Assembly (NCBI GenBank): GCA_965367695.1
Contig: CBDUKB010000001.1
Coordinates: 1 to 64,000, forward strand
DNA from: Putridiphycobacter sp965367695
GTDB taxonomy: Bacteria; Bacteroidota; Bacteroidia; Flavobacteriales_D; Crocinitomicaceae
Direction of reading: 5' to 3'
DNA: 64,000 nt
Part shown: positions 44,169 through 53,570 of the stretch, piece by piece
How the letters are laid out: each line of letters starts with the position of its first letter
Numbering within the stretch: the stretch's first letter is position 1
The notes under the pieces: model-generated
What the model was told of the DNA's origin: nothing
Databases searched by the model: none
The model's input: only the letters and a program-made list of their open reading frames with translations
Translations under genes and position numbers: made by a program

Positions 44169-47100
44169 TCATTTAAAAATAGAGACATGCCCGACAAGCT
44201 GTTCTTTTTTCCCATTCAAATCAACGTAGTCAATCACCCAAACATATACCCCATCTTGGGATAACCTACCATTGTAATAACCATCCCATTCTCCATCTAC
44301 ATTGTACGACTTAAACACCACTTCACCCCAACGGTTATAGATGGTCATTTCAAATTCTTCAATGTTTTGGGTAACCGCTTTAAATGTATTGTTGTAGTCG
44401 TTACCATCAGGGGTAAAAACATTAGGAACATAAATTAAAGGATCGTATCCAATGTGTACATCATCTTGAACTTTACACCCGTTTTGGTCGGTTAAAACAG
44501 CAGTATAATTGGTGTTATGAGGAGGAAAAACTTCTGTTTCGGCACATATTGCACAAGTAATAAAAGATTTTGGAAACCATTCAATGTCCCCATCACCTTC
44601 TGCCCAAATAGGTATGATGTCTCCTACAACAGCTACTACGTCTGCTGAAACTGTTAATTTAGGAAGATCGAATACATTTGCGTGAAATCCAGCTGTGTCG
44701 CTACAACCAAACTCATCACTAACAGTTACCGTATAATAGGTAGATTTAACAGGTTTGGCAATGGTATTTGCTTCCCCTGGATTTTCTAAGCGCAGGGTTG
44801 GAGTCCATTCATAAAACTTTCCACCTGTAGCCCATAAACCAATGGGTTCTTCAGGACAAACTGAAGTGTCTGCTCTTGTATTTGCAATTACATTATGCAC
44901 ATATACTTTAACTTGATCCAAAGCGGTACCACAGGCATTGGTGAAACTAACAATATAGGTAGTGTCTACAGTCGGTGCCACTATTGGATTTGGAATCTGC
45001 GTATTATTTATGTTGTAGTTTGGTGACCATTCGTATGTAAGTGCACCGCTAGCAGTTAATTGAATATTAGTTCCTAAACAAATATCTGCAGTGGCTTGAA
45101 CTTGTGGATTCGGAAGCCCTTGGTCGATAAAAATATAAAGAGAATCTGCAAAAGTACAATTATCAGGGGTCGTAATGTACACCTTGTATTTGCTGTTTTG
45201 TGTAGGCGAAGCAATTGGATTGCTAATGTTTGGATCTGAGAGACCCAAAGGAGGATTCCAAAGGTATGAGCCGCCACCGGTGGCCCAAATTTCGGTACTT
45301 TGTCCAGTGCATATAGTGGTATCAGGCCCGGCTTCACCAATCAAATCATATGTCCATACATCTACCAATAAAATGGTCAATCCACATACACTACTAATTT
45401 CAACCGTAATAGTGGTGTCGTTATCAATGGTTAGAATAGGATTATACAGATAGGGATTATCGAATAGTAATGGTGGACCCCAAAAATAATCTGTTCCTCC
45501 ACTGGCCACAACCTGAACACTAGTTCCTGGACAAATGGTGTCCTCTAAAGCATAAGCATCATATACCGGTAAAATTATTTCTACTTGGGAATAGGCGGTA
45601 TCTGGTGTATAGCAACCATTACTATCAGATACAATTAATGTTACATTATAAATACCAGGGTTCGCATATAAATGGGTTGGCGTGAATAAGCTAGAACTAT
45701 CCCCATCACCAAAGTACCACATAAAGGTATTTCCATTTATACTTGAATTGGTGAAAACTGTTGCATTGGGTAAACAAGTTATTGGTAATGGAACACCAAG
45801 CGTAGCTTCAATAATTGATAAGTCAAATACAAAGCCAGCCATGTTGCAATTATTTGCACCATTTACAGTTGAATATGCGCCAGGAGTAGTTGGGAAAGTA
45901 CCAATTGAAGAACAAGCGGCACAAACTGCGTGGTAAATTTTCCCACTTTTATCAAATCGACAAGTACCGCCATCAACATGATCGTTGGTAGAATTTGGAT
46001 TTCCCATAAAGGTGGCATATTTTAAAGAAAGCATGTCGGGTGTAAACAAGGCCAAATAAAAATTACTACCACTGGTTACATCTTGATAGGCATCAGCTGT
46101 TGTTGGAAAGCCAGTGGTACTACTATTGGTTGCACTTGAATTATTGGAGTTAGTTAGTCCACCCCAGCCCGCAATGTATATTTCGTAACAATCACTGACT
46201 AAAAAAGCGGTAGGTGAGATTTCAACATCTCCAGTTCCTCCCCCAAAAACAGAAGACCATTCTGTTGCGGTTAAGTCGGCATTCATTTTATGAATAAACT
46301 GACCACTGTTTGGGTTTACATATTTACCAGGGGTCACAGGGTAATTACCTTTTGATTGCCCATATACATAAACCTTGTCGTTTAAGTCTAATTGAACACA
46401 ATACGCTTGATCGTATTCATTGGTTCCTAAATAAGTAGCAATTGGGTTTGCATAACTTGGGGCTTGTAATCTTAAAACATACCCATCTGTAATTCCACCC
46501 ATATAATTTGGGTTGATTTGTCCAGTAGTAAAAGGAAAATTACTACTTGTTGTACCTCCTACTAGATATAAATCTCCATTGCTTGCAATTTGAATAGAAT
46601 TACCAGACTCCAGTCCAGAGCCACCAATATAAGTGCCATAGACTAAATTTGAAAAAGTATTGTTCAGTTTAACAAAAACGGCATCTTGTGAACCACTTAA
46701 ACTATTACTGAATCCATTGTTGGTGGGAAAATTACTTGAACTTGTTGTGGAGGAAATATAGACACTTGAATTTTGATCGACAATAATTTCACCTCTTAAT
46801 TGATCACCATAATTATAGGCAATGTTTGAGCCACCACCAGATAAATTTACAACACCATCATTTCCTGAACCACCTAGAAATGTACCATTTTGAATGGCGG
46901 TACCATTCGCGTTTAATTTGATGGCATACAAATCAGTTCCGGCTGAAAACTGAATACCGTCTATATTCGTTCCAATAGTCCCTCCTTGAAAAATAGTTTG
47001 ATAACCAGTTGATGGAATCGGAAAATTAGCTGATGAAGTAGCACCCATTAAAAATATTTGATTGGCATCATTCACAATTAAACTGTGAGGAGTTTCAGCA

Positions 47101-48053
47101 CCACCCCCGCCAATATAAGTCGAAAATTCGATTCCAGTTCCTGTAGGATTAAACTTGGTTAAACCAATATCTACTTGACCACCATTAAAACTAGTACTAA
47201 ATGCGCCAGCTGAAATCGGATAACCTGAACCAAAAACAATTCCTGCAGCAATTAATTTATCATTTACATCCGGACAAGCAGTCATGCCCCAGTTATCAGA
47301 AGTTGAACCTGTAAAAGTTGAAAATAATAGTACAGGGTCAATGATCAGGGTATCTGAAGTTTGATAGCCTTCAGGGAATTCAAAACTGACAATGTTATTG
47401 TTTAAGGTGTATTTACAAACAACAAATTCTTTTTCCCCATTAATAATTTGATATGCTATGGGTTGACTTTCAGAAAAAACGCCAAATATGGTATGAATAT
47501 TTAATTGTCCATTTTCAATCTTTAAGGCATCTTGTCCTTCGTACTTTATTTGCAGCTTTTGTAAATCTGCACCTGGCGCAATAATAAAATCATATTTCAA
47601 AGTTTGATTTTTTTCATAAATGTGCATGTCAATACCATCATATAATGCTTGATATTGCACCGAATTATATAAGGTTAAATTACTGACCCATTTATTGGGG
47701 TCGTTTCCTATGATATAATTTTCTACGTGACTTGAAGGAATACTTTCTTGAAATTTTGGAGTGGGGTTGGCACCTAAAAAGGATGTTTTGATTACATGCG
47801 ATTTAAATTTTTCATCTGCATGTTGTTCGTTTGATTCCTTGTGGTTGTGACCATGTATAAAATCACCACCGTTATGAAACTGATAGGTAAAACCACTTTT
47901 CTCTAAAAACAAATCACCACCTGGAATCCCAATTTTATAGGAAACATTTTCATGCCATTGACCTTTATTTGGCTTCATCCATATTGAGGGTTGTCCCAAC
48001 ACGCCTAAAGCCACCATCATAAAGAATATCAAGGTGGTGCATTTCAAATTCAT
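44169..48053 (-). CDS. Large secreted protein with SBBP-type propeller, PKD and Ig-like domains and T9SS type B (gliding-type) C-terminus
   Basis: A 1294-residue exported protein with signal peptide MNLKCTTLIFFMMVALGVLGQ. Residues about 25-240 match the N-terminal domain common in such proteins (KGQWHENVSYKIGIPGGDLFLE, then YDGIDMHIYEKNQTLKYDFI). About 245-760 are SBBP-like blades with repeated GGGGxE / TSSxNFP patterns, a likely beta-propeller. A PKD domain follows near 790-835 (WYFGDGDSSS). Four Ig-like units of about 80-90 residues, each with a DTTICTGQS-type start, come next. The last 90 residues form the gliding-motility-associated type B sorting domain (VPNVFTPDGNDYNNTF, then YNRWGEVVFKS). 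Type B is processed by T9SS but often needs a dedicated partner. A SPOR-like gene lies just upstream. Confidence 0.92.
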   Translation of the reverse strand: MNLKCTTLIFFMMVALGVLGQPSIWMKPNKGQWHENVSYKIGIPGGDLFLEKSGFTYQFHNGGDFIHGHNHKESNEQHADEKFKSHVIKTSFLGANPTPKFQESIPSSHVENYIIGNDPNKWVSNLTLYNSVQYQALYDGIDMHIYEKNQTLKYDFIIAPGADLQKLQIKYEGQDALKIENGQLNIHTIFGVFSESQPIAYQIINGEKEFVVCKYTLNNNIVSFEFPEGYQTSDTLIIDPVLLFSTFTGSTSDNWGMTACPDVNDKLIAAGIVFGSGYPISAGAFSTSFNGGQVDIGLTKFNPTGTGIEFSTYIGGGGAETPHSLIVNDANQIFLMGATSSANFPIPSTGYQTIFQGGTIGTNIDGIQFSAGTDLYAIKLNANGTAIQNGTFLGGSGNDGVVNLSGGGSNIAYNYGDQLRGEIIVDQNSSVYISSTTSSSNFPTNNGFSNSLSGSQDAVFVKLNNTFSNLVYGTYIGGSGLESGNSIQIASNGDLYLVGGTTSSNFPFTTGQINPNYMGGITDGYVLRLQAPSYANPIATYLGTNEYDQAYCVQLDLNDKVYVYGQSKGNYPVTPGKYVNPNSGQFIHKMNADLTATEWSSVFGGGTGDVEISPTAFLVSDCYEIYIAGWGGLTNSNNSSATNSSTTGFPTTADAYQDVTSGSNFYLALFTPDMLSLKYATFMGNPNSTNDHVDGGTCRFDKSGKIYHAVCAACSSIGTFPTTPGAYSTVNGANNCNMAGFVFDLSIIEATLGVPLPITCLPNATVFTNSSINGNTFMWYFGDGDSSSLFTPTHLYANPGIYNVTLIVSDSNGCYTPDTAYSQVEIILPVYDAYALEDTICPGTSVQVVASGGTDYFWGPPLLFDNPYLYNPILTIDNDTTITVEISSVCGLTILLVDVWTYDLIGEAGPDTTICTGQSTEIWATGGGSYLWNPPLGLSDPNISNPIASPTQNSKYKVYITTPDNCTFADSLYIFIDQGLPNPQVQATADICLGTNIQLTASGALTYEWSPNYNINNTQIPNPIVAPTVDTTYIVSFTNACGTALDQVKVYVHNVIANTRADTSVCPEEPIGLWATGGKFYEWTPTLRLENPGEANTIAKPVKSTYYTVTVSDEFGCSDTAGFHANVFDLPKLTVSADVVAVVGDIIPIWAEGDGDIEWFPKSFITCAICAETEVFPPHNTNYTAVLTDQNGCKVQDDVHIGYDPLIYVPNVFTPDGNDYNNTFKAVTQNIEEFEMTIYNRWGEVVFKSYNVDGEWDGYYNGRLSQDGVYVWVIDYVDLNGKKEQLVGHVSIFK

Positions 48054-48065
48054 TATTATATATAT

Positions 48066-48089
48066 AATCCTGTCTCTTTAGACGGGATT
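48066..48089 (-). other. Hairpin between the SPOR-like gene and the 1294-residue protein gene
   Basis: A 10-bp stem, 48066-48075 with 48080-48089 (one G-U pair), with a 4-nt loop. On the minus strand it follows the SPOR-like stop and is followed by an AT-rich but not T-only tail, 12 nt before the next ATG. It may be a weak terminator or a mRNA 5' structure. Confidence 0.5.
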
Positions 48090-48106
48090 TGATGCGAAAT
48101 GGTTGT

Positions 48107-48595
48107 CTACTTTTCGATTTCCTCCAAACTCGGCAACTCAATGTTGTCTGGAAGCACAATACAAGTAGGATAAGCAGACAATAATTCTTGTTTTAATTTT
48201 TCTGCTTCTAATTTAGTTTTAAAATTACCGACTCTCACTCTGTAATTTGGAGCCATATAATCTAAATAAGCTTTGTGTTCGCCATATTTTGCTAAAAAGT
48301 TGGCTTTTTGTCCAAGGGCGATTGATTTATTTTCATTAAAGTAAATTTGAATGCGGTAGCCTTCCATTCTAACTTGTTCTAGATTTTCTTTATTTTTTCC
48401 AACAAATTCAGTGATTTCTTTTAATTCATTTGGCTGATGAACTTCAACAGTTCCCTTTTCTTCCGTATTAAAGTCTAAAGTTCCAATACTGTCTTTCACA
48501 ATTTTTTTATTAAAAAATTTAAAACTTAAGGTAGAGTCTTGGCTATAAGCAGTGATACTCATTAATAAAATCAAAAGATTCAAGATAGTTTTCAT
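48107..48595 (-). CDS. Small exported protein with SPOR-like domain
   Basis: A 162-residue protein with signal peptide MKTILNLLILLMSITAYSQ. The C-terminal 75 residues (GYRIQIYFNENKSIALGQKANFL, YRVRVGNFKTKLEAEKLKQEL, CIVLPDNIELP) match the SPOR fold, which in other bacteria binds peptidoglycan stripped of its stem peptides. The middle is charged and probably flexible. It lies upstream of the large type B protein on the same strand, so the two may be expressed together. Confidence 0.85.
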   Translation of the reverse strand: MKTILNLLILLMSITAYSQDSTLSFKFFNKKIVKDSIGTLDFNTEEKGTVEVHQPNELKEITEFVGKNKENLEQVRMEGYRIQIYFNENKSIALGQKANFLAKYGEHKAYLDYMAPNYRVRVGNFKTKLEAEKLKQELLSAYPTCIVLPDNIELPSLEEIEK

Positions 48596-48789
48596 GTAAG
48601 CATTTTTAACAAATGTATTAATTTTTACTTTATATCACGAACAGTGCCATACAATATATTCACTCAATATTCTAGGCAATTTATTATTTTGCTAATAATT
48701 CTTAATTCGTATTTATTTAGAAGGATTCTAAATTAGGAATCAAGAGGTCAAAAAACATTCCATTTATTAGAATAAGATAGCTATTGTTA

Positions 48790-48797
48790 TAATTTTG
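48790..48797 (+). promoter_or_regulatory. TAnnTTTG element before the ACIII operon
   Basis: TAATTTTG ends 20 nt before the ATG of actA. An AGGGAG sequence (48807-48812) sits between, a rare clear Shine-Dalgarno-like site in this window and a reason to accept the start at 48818. No TTG is seen at the usual distance. The 190 bases further upstream hold no recognised feature. Confidence 0.55.
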
Positions 48798-48817
48798 TGG
48801 GCACTTAGGGAGAAATT

Positions 48818-50191
48818 ATGAGTTTAAAAAGTATTAATATTTCGCCAATGAAATTATCGAATAATCTAAAAATCAACAAGTTAAGATCGTTATTTATCTT
48901 AACTTCATTCTTGTTCTTTGTCGGAAATTCCAGTTTTGCACAGGATGTAGAAAAGGGAGAGAAAGTGTTCAAAGCCAACTGTGCTGCTTGTCACAAAATT
49001 GACAAAAAGTTAGTAGGGCCAGCGCTTAGCGGTATGACCGCAAGATGGGAAGAAAACTCTTCAATTGAAAACATGTATGCGTGGATTAAAAATTCACAAG
49101 AATATGCAAAGTCTTCTGGAGATTCATATGCAAAAGGGTTAATTGCAGATTACAATGGTTCTGTGATGACGGCTCAAGCGGTTTCTGACGAAGATATTGA
49201 TAACCTGATTGCTTATGTTGCAACAGGTGGGGCAAGTAAAGTTGATAACAATGCAGGCGGTCCTGTACCAGAAATGGTGGCAGTAACCGAAACTGAGTCA
49301 TCAAACTGGTATTGGTGGGTAATTGCTGCCTTATTATTAGTCGTGATTTTCGCAGTTGGTGGAGTTAGTCGTGAATTAAACAATGCTAGTTTAGATCAAG
49401 ATGGAAAACCAATGGCAGCTGATGAAACATTTTTTCAATCAACTAGAAGATGGTTGTGGAAAAACTTTAACATGGTGTTCTTTTTCGGATTTGTTTTATT
49501 GATTGGAAGTTTAACTTTAGGATTTAACGGACTAAACCAACTTGGCGTTTTCGAAAATTATCAACCAGAACAACCAATTAAATATTCACATGAATTACAT
49601 GCAGGTACTTTAGGTATTGACTGTAAATATTGTCACAACTCTGTTGAAAAATCAAAAACTGCTGGAATTCCTACTGTAAATGTTTGTATGAATTGCCACA
49701 AAGGAGTTTCAGAAGGTAAAGTTTATGGAACTACTGAAATCCAAAAAATTTATGATGCTGCTGGTTTTGATCCAAATACCTTAGAGTATAGTGGGGAAAC
49801 TGAGCCAATCAGATGGACCAAAGTTCACAATTTACCTGATCACGTTTATTTTAATCACTCTCAACACGTAAAAGTTGGTGGTTTAGATTGTAAACAATGT
49901 CACGGTGATATGACTAAAGAAACTGTTGCAAGAGTGATGACAACAGAGGATTTGAATGCAATAGAAGAGAATAAAATTAAATTTACCCGCCCAACTTTAA
50001 CAATGGGATGGTGTATTGAATGTCATGGTAAAAAAGAAATTGACATCAAGTCTGCTGCTAAGGGGTCATATTATAACGAAATACACGAACGTTTATTAAC
50101 AGACAAGGAAACCTATCAAAAATATAAAGAAGATGGCAAGGTTACAGTTGCGGAACTTGGTGGTTGGGAATGTGCAAAATGTCATTATTAA
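48818..50191 (+). CDS. actA: ActA, multihaem cytochrome c subunit of alternative complex III
   Basis: A 457-residue membrane-bound cytochrome with six CxxCH motifs: one in an N-terminal class I cytochrome c domain (CAACH at residues 55-59) and five in the C-terminal pentahaem domain (CKYCH, CMNCH, CKQCH, CIECH, CAKCH). Two membrane helices lie between the parts (about 163-182 and 218-238). A signal sequence precedes the first haem. It passes electrons from the iron-sulfur subunit ActB towards the oxidase. First gene of actABCDEF-coxBA. The extra N-terminal monohaem domain is, from memory, common in Bacteroidota but absent from the simplest ActA. Confidence 0.94.
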   Translation: MSLKSINISPMKLSNNLKINKLRSLFILTSFLFFVGNSSFAQDVEKGEKVFKANCAACHKIDKKLVGPALSGMTARWEENSSIENMYAWIKNSQEYAKSSGDSYAKGLIADYNGSVMTAQAVSDEDIDNLIAYVATGGASKVDNNAGGPVPEMVAVTETESSNWYWWVIAALLLVVIFAVGGVSRELNNASLDQDGKPMAADETFFQSTRRWLWKNFNMVFFFGFVLLIGSLTLGFNGLNQLGVFENYQPEQPIKYSHELHAGTLGIDCKYCHNSVEKSKTAGIPTVNVCMNCHKGVSEGKVYGTTEIQKIYDAAGFDPNTLEYSGETEPIRWTKVHNLPDHVYFNHSQHVKVGGLDCKQCHGDMTKETVARVMTTEDLNAIEENKIKFTRPTLTMGWCIECHGKKEIDIKSAAKGSYYNEIHERLLTDKETYQKYKEDGKVTVAELGGWECAKCHY

Positions 50192-50214
50192 TTCTGAATT
50201 TAGGCTAATAGAAT

Positions 50215-53200
50215 ATGGGAACAAATAAAAAATATTGGAAAGGTCTCGAAGAGTTTCATGAAACACCAGAATTTTTGGAAAGATCAAAAAATGAATTTCC
50301 AGAAGAGTTGAGTGTAAATGAATTCTTATCTGATGAGAAATTGGAAGAGAGCTCAACGGGAAGAAGAGATTTCTTAAAGTTTTTAGGATTTAGTGTTGCA
50401 GCAGCAACATTAGCAGCGTGTGAGTCGCCTGTTATAAAAGCAGTACCTTATGTTGTAAAACCTGAAGAAATAACTCCAGGTATGCCAAATTGGTATGCTT
50501 CATCATATTACGACGGTTCAACATTCGCTAATATATTGGTGAAAACAAGAGAAGGTCGTCCGATTTTTATTAAAGGAAATAAACACTTAGCAACGAATAG
50601 TAATACAGCTAACCCACGCGTTGTGGCTTCAGTTTTATCATTATATAACGGTGAGCGTTTACAAAGTCCATCAGCAAACAATCAAAAAGTAGATTGGACA
50701 GTGATGGATGCAAATCTTAAATCGAAATTAAAAGGAATTTCAGAAAAGAATGGAAAGATTGTATTGTTGTCAGGGACTGAAATTAGTCCATCAACAAAAG
50801 CAATTATTGAAAATTTTAAAGCAACCTATGGAGGCGGCAGTACTGAAGCTGGATTGACTGAGAGTAATGTTTCCCATGTACAATATGACGCTGTTTCTTA
50901 TCAAGGAATAAGAAAAGCGAACGAAGCTTCTTTCGGAAAAGCGGTAATTCCAGATTACGATTTTTCTAAGGCTAAAATAATAGTAAGTATTGCAGCTGAT
51001 TTCTTAAATTCATGGTTAATGTCCAATGAATATGCTGGACAATACGCCGCTAAAAGAAATCCTGATGGAGAATGGATGAACAAGCACTTCCATTTTGAAG
51101 CAAATATGTCTTTAACTGGTTCAAATGCTGATGTTAGAGGCGTTGCAAAACCTTCTCATCATGGCGCAGTTTTATCAATTTTACATAAAGAAATTGTAGG
51201 CGCACCATTAACAGGAGTTGACACGACAGTATTATCAGAAGGACTACTAAAAAAAGTAAGAGCTGCGGCCAAAGCTTTAAAAGCGAATAAAGGTCAAAGT
51301 TTATTAGTTGCTGGTTCAGCAGATGAATCTTTTCAAACTGTTGTCAATGCAATCAATGCTAAATTAAATAACTATTCTTCTACTATCAACCTTATCAATG
51401 GGGTGAATTTATTCAATTCAGAAGATGATAAAATGGTGAGTTTAGTAAAAGATATGAATGCAGGTAAGGTAGATGCCATTATCATGTGGAATACCAACCC
51501 TATGTATTCTTATGCTGATTCAGCTGCATTTAAAACTGGATTAGAAAAAGTGGCCGTTACAGTTGCCATTACACAATATGTTGATGAAACAGCAAGTTTG
51601 TGTGATTATTTAGCTGCACAAAGTCATGATTTAGAATCATGGAACGATTTTAATCCAAAAGCAAATACCTATACATTGGCACAGCCAACTATTCGTCCAT
51701 TATTTGACACACGTCCAGCTGCAGAATCATTAATGATTTGGGCAGGAATGGCAAGTCATAAAGGAAGAGATAGTAAAAATTATTACGATTTCATTCAATC
51801 TATTTGGAAACAATACGGGTACAATCCAAGCAGTGGATTTGCCACTTTTGATACATGGTGGAATGATGCAGTACACAAAAGTGTTGCAAATGTTGAACCA
51901 ATGCCGGCTGAACAAGTTGACTTTGCTGGAAACATTAATAAAGCAGCAAAATCTATCGCAGCAGTAAAGGGTGGAAATTGGGAAATTACCTTGTATGAAA
52001 AATCATCAATCGGTAATGGAGCTATGGCCAACAACCCTTGGTTGCAAGAAATGCCTGATTCAGTTTCAAAAGTTACTTGGGACAACTACTTGACTATGTC
52101 ACCAGAAGACATGGTAAAGGAAGGTTATAGTATTGATTTAGGACAAGAAAGTCCTTCAACTGTTGCAAAAGTAACGGTTGGTGATCAAGTATTTGAATTG
52201 CCAGTTTTCCCTCAACCAGGTCAAGCACATGGAACGGTAGGGATTGCATTGGGATATGGAAGAGGAGCAAACGGAGAGGTGATTGGAAAGTCAGCATACC
52301 AAACTGGAGAATACGGTAAATTTTTACCAGGAAATAACGGAGGTAAACAAGCCATTGGTGTGAATGTATTTCCTTTATTGAATGCAAGTTTTACAGTATT
52401 GAATGCTAAAATTGAAAAAACAGAAAAAGTTTACAATTTAGCATGTACCCAAACACATAGTACCGTGATGGGGCGTAATTCAATTGTAAAAGAAACTACT
52501 TTATCTACTTATAAGTCTAAAGATGCTTCGGCATATAATCATAAACATGTATTACACAGTGGTTGGAATCATGACGAGAAACCAGTGTCTGAATTTAATT
52601 TATGGGATGAACATCCTGTAGAAAATGTAGGACATAGATGGGGTATGTCAATCGATTTAAATGCTTGTAATGGATGTGGAACTTGTTTAATTGCTTGTCA
52701 ATCTGAAAACAACGTACCTGTTGTTGGGAAAGATGAAGTGAGAAGAGGAAGAGAAATGCATTGGTTAAGACTGGATCGTTATTACGCATCTGACATTGAA
52801 CCAGCTATTGGAACAAAAGGAGAAGGCTATAAAACTGAAGGTTTTGGTGGTTTACAAGAACCAGCGGATGCACCCTCAGTAATTCATATGCCAATGATGT
52901 GTCACCACTGTAACCACGCACCTTGTGAAACTGTTTGTCCTGTAGCGGCAACAACACACTCGAATGAAGGTTTAAACATGATGGCATATAACAGATGTAT
53001 TGGAACAAGATATTGTGGCAATAACTGTCCTTATAAAGTACGTCGTTTTAACTGGTTTGATTATCCATCTTACAGAAAGTTTACCGAAGTAAATCCTGCT
53101 TCTGATGATTTAGGAAGAATGGTATTAAATCCTGATGTAGTTGTAAGAACAAGAGGGGTGATGGAAAAATGTTCATTCTGTGTTCAAGAAATTCAAACTG

Positions 53201-53538
53201 GAAAATTAAAAGCTAAAAAAGAAGACCGTCCGGTAATAGATGGTGAAATCAAGACTGCTTGTGCAGATGCTTGTCCAGCAAACGCCATTCATTTTGGTGA
53301 TTGGAATGATGTGAATTCAGAAATTAGAAAAAGTACTGAAGATTCAAGAGCTTATCAAGCCCTAGAAGAAATAGGTGTAAAACCAAATGTTTGGTTCAAA
53401 GTAAAAGTAAGAAACGAGGACAACGCTTCTTTGGCTGCTTTACAAACTGGACACCACGGAGGACATGCAGCAGAGTCGCATGAAACTGAAGCAAAGCATG
53501 GAGAAGATGCTGCACATGAAGAAAGTGCACACCATTAA
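50215..53538 (+). CDS. actB: ActB, iron-sulfur and molybdopterin-oxidoreductase-like subunit of ACIII
   Basis: A 1107-residue protein. The N-terminus has a Tat-like signal that begins after about 45 residues (STGRRDFLKFLGFSVAAATLAAC), the TAT-variant form known for this family, with a possible lipidated Cys. A long molybdopterin-oxidoreductase-like domain follows; in ACIII this domain carries no molybdenum cofactor. The C-terminal part binds iron-sulfur clusters through CNGCGTCLIACQ, CHHCNHAPCETVCP, CIGTRYCGNNCP and CSFCVQE with CADACP. The end is His/Glu/Ala rich. It lies on the periplasmic side and links the quinol site to ActA. Confidence 0.95.
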   Translation: MGTNKKYWKGLEEFHETPEFLERSKNEFPEELSVNEFLSDEKLEESSTGRRDFLKFLGFSVAAATLAACESPVIKAVPYVVKPEEITPGMPNWYASSYYDGSTFANILVKTREGRPIFIKGNKHLATNSNTANPRVVASVLSLYNGERLQSPSANNQKVDWTVMDANLKSKLKGISEKNGKIVLLSGTEISPSTKAIIENFKATYGGGSTEAGLTESNVSHVQYDAVSYQGIRKANEASFGKAVIPDYDFSKAKIIVSIAADFLNSWLMSNEYAGQYAAKRNPDGEWMNKHFHFEANMSLTGSNADVRGVAKPSHHGAVLSILHKEIVGAPLTGVDTTVLSEGLLKKVRAAAKALKANKGQSLLVAGSADESFQTVVNAINAKLNNYSSTINLINGVNLFNSEDDKMVSLVKDMNAGKVDAIIMWNTNPMYSYADSAAFKTGLEKVAVTVAITQYVDETASLCDYLAAQSHDLESWNDFNPKANTYTLAQPTIRPLFDTRPAAESLMIWAGMASHKGRDSKNYYDFIQSIWKQYGYNPSSGFATFDTWWNDAVHKSVANVEPMPAEQVDFAGNINKAAKSIAAVKGGNWEITLYEKSSIGNGAMANNPWLQEMPDSVSKVTWDNYLTMSPEDMVKEGYSIDLGQESPSTVAKVTVGDQVFELPVFPQPGQAHGTVGIALGYGRGANGEVIGKSAYQTGEYGKFLPGNNGGKQAIGVNVFPLLNASFTVLNAKIEKTEKVYNLACTQTHSTVMGRNSIVKETTLSTYKSKDASAYNHKHVLHSGWNHDEKPVSEFNLWDEHPVENVGHRWGMSIDLNACNGCGTCLIACQSENNVPVVGKDEVRRGREMHWLRLDRYYASDIEPAIGTKGEGYKTEGFGGLQEPADAPSVIHMPMMCHHCNHAPCETVCPVAATTHSNEGLNMMAYNRCIGTRYCGNNCPYKVRRFNWFDYPSYRKFTEVNPASDDLGRMVLNPDVVVRTRGVMEKCSFCVQEIQTGKLKAKKEDRPVIDGEIKTACADACPANAIHFGDWNDVNSEIRKSTEDSRAYQALEEIGVKPNVWFKVKVRNEDNASLAALQTGHHGGHAAESHETEAKHGEDAAHEESAHH

Positions 53539-53570
53539 TATTAATTAGAGAATAATATAAACAAAGGATA

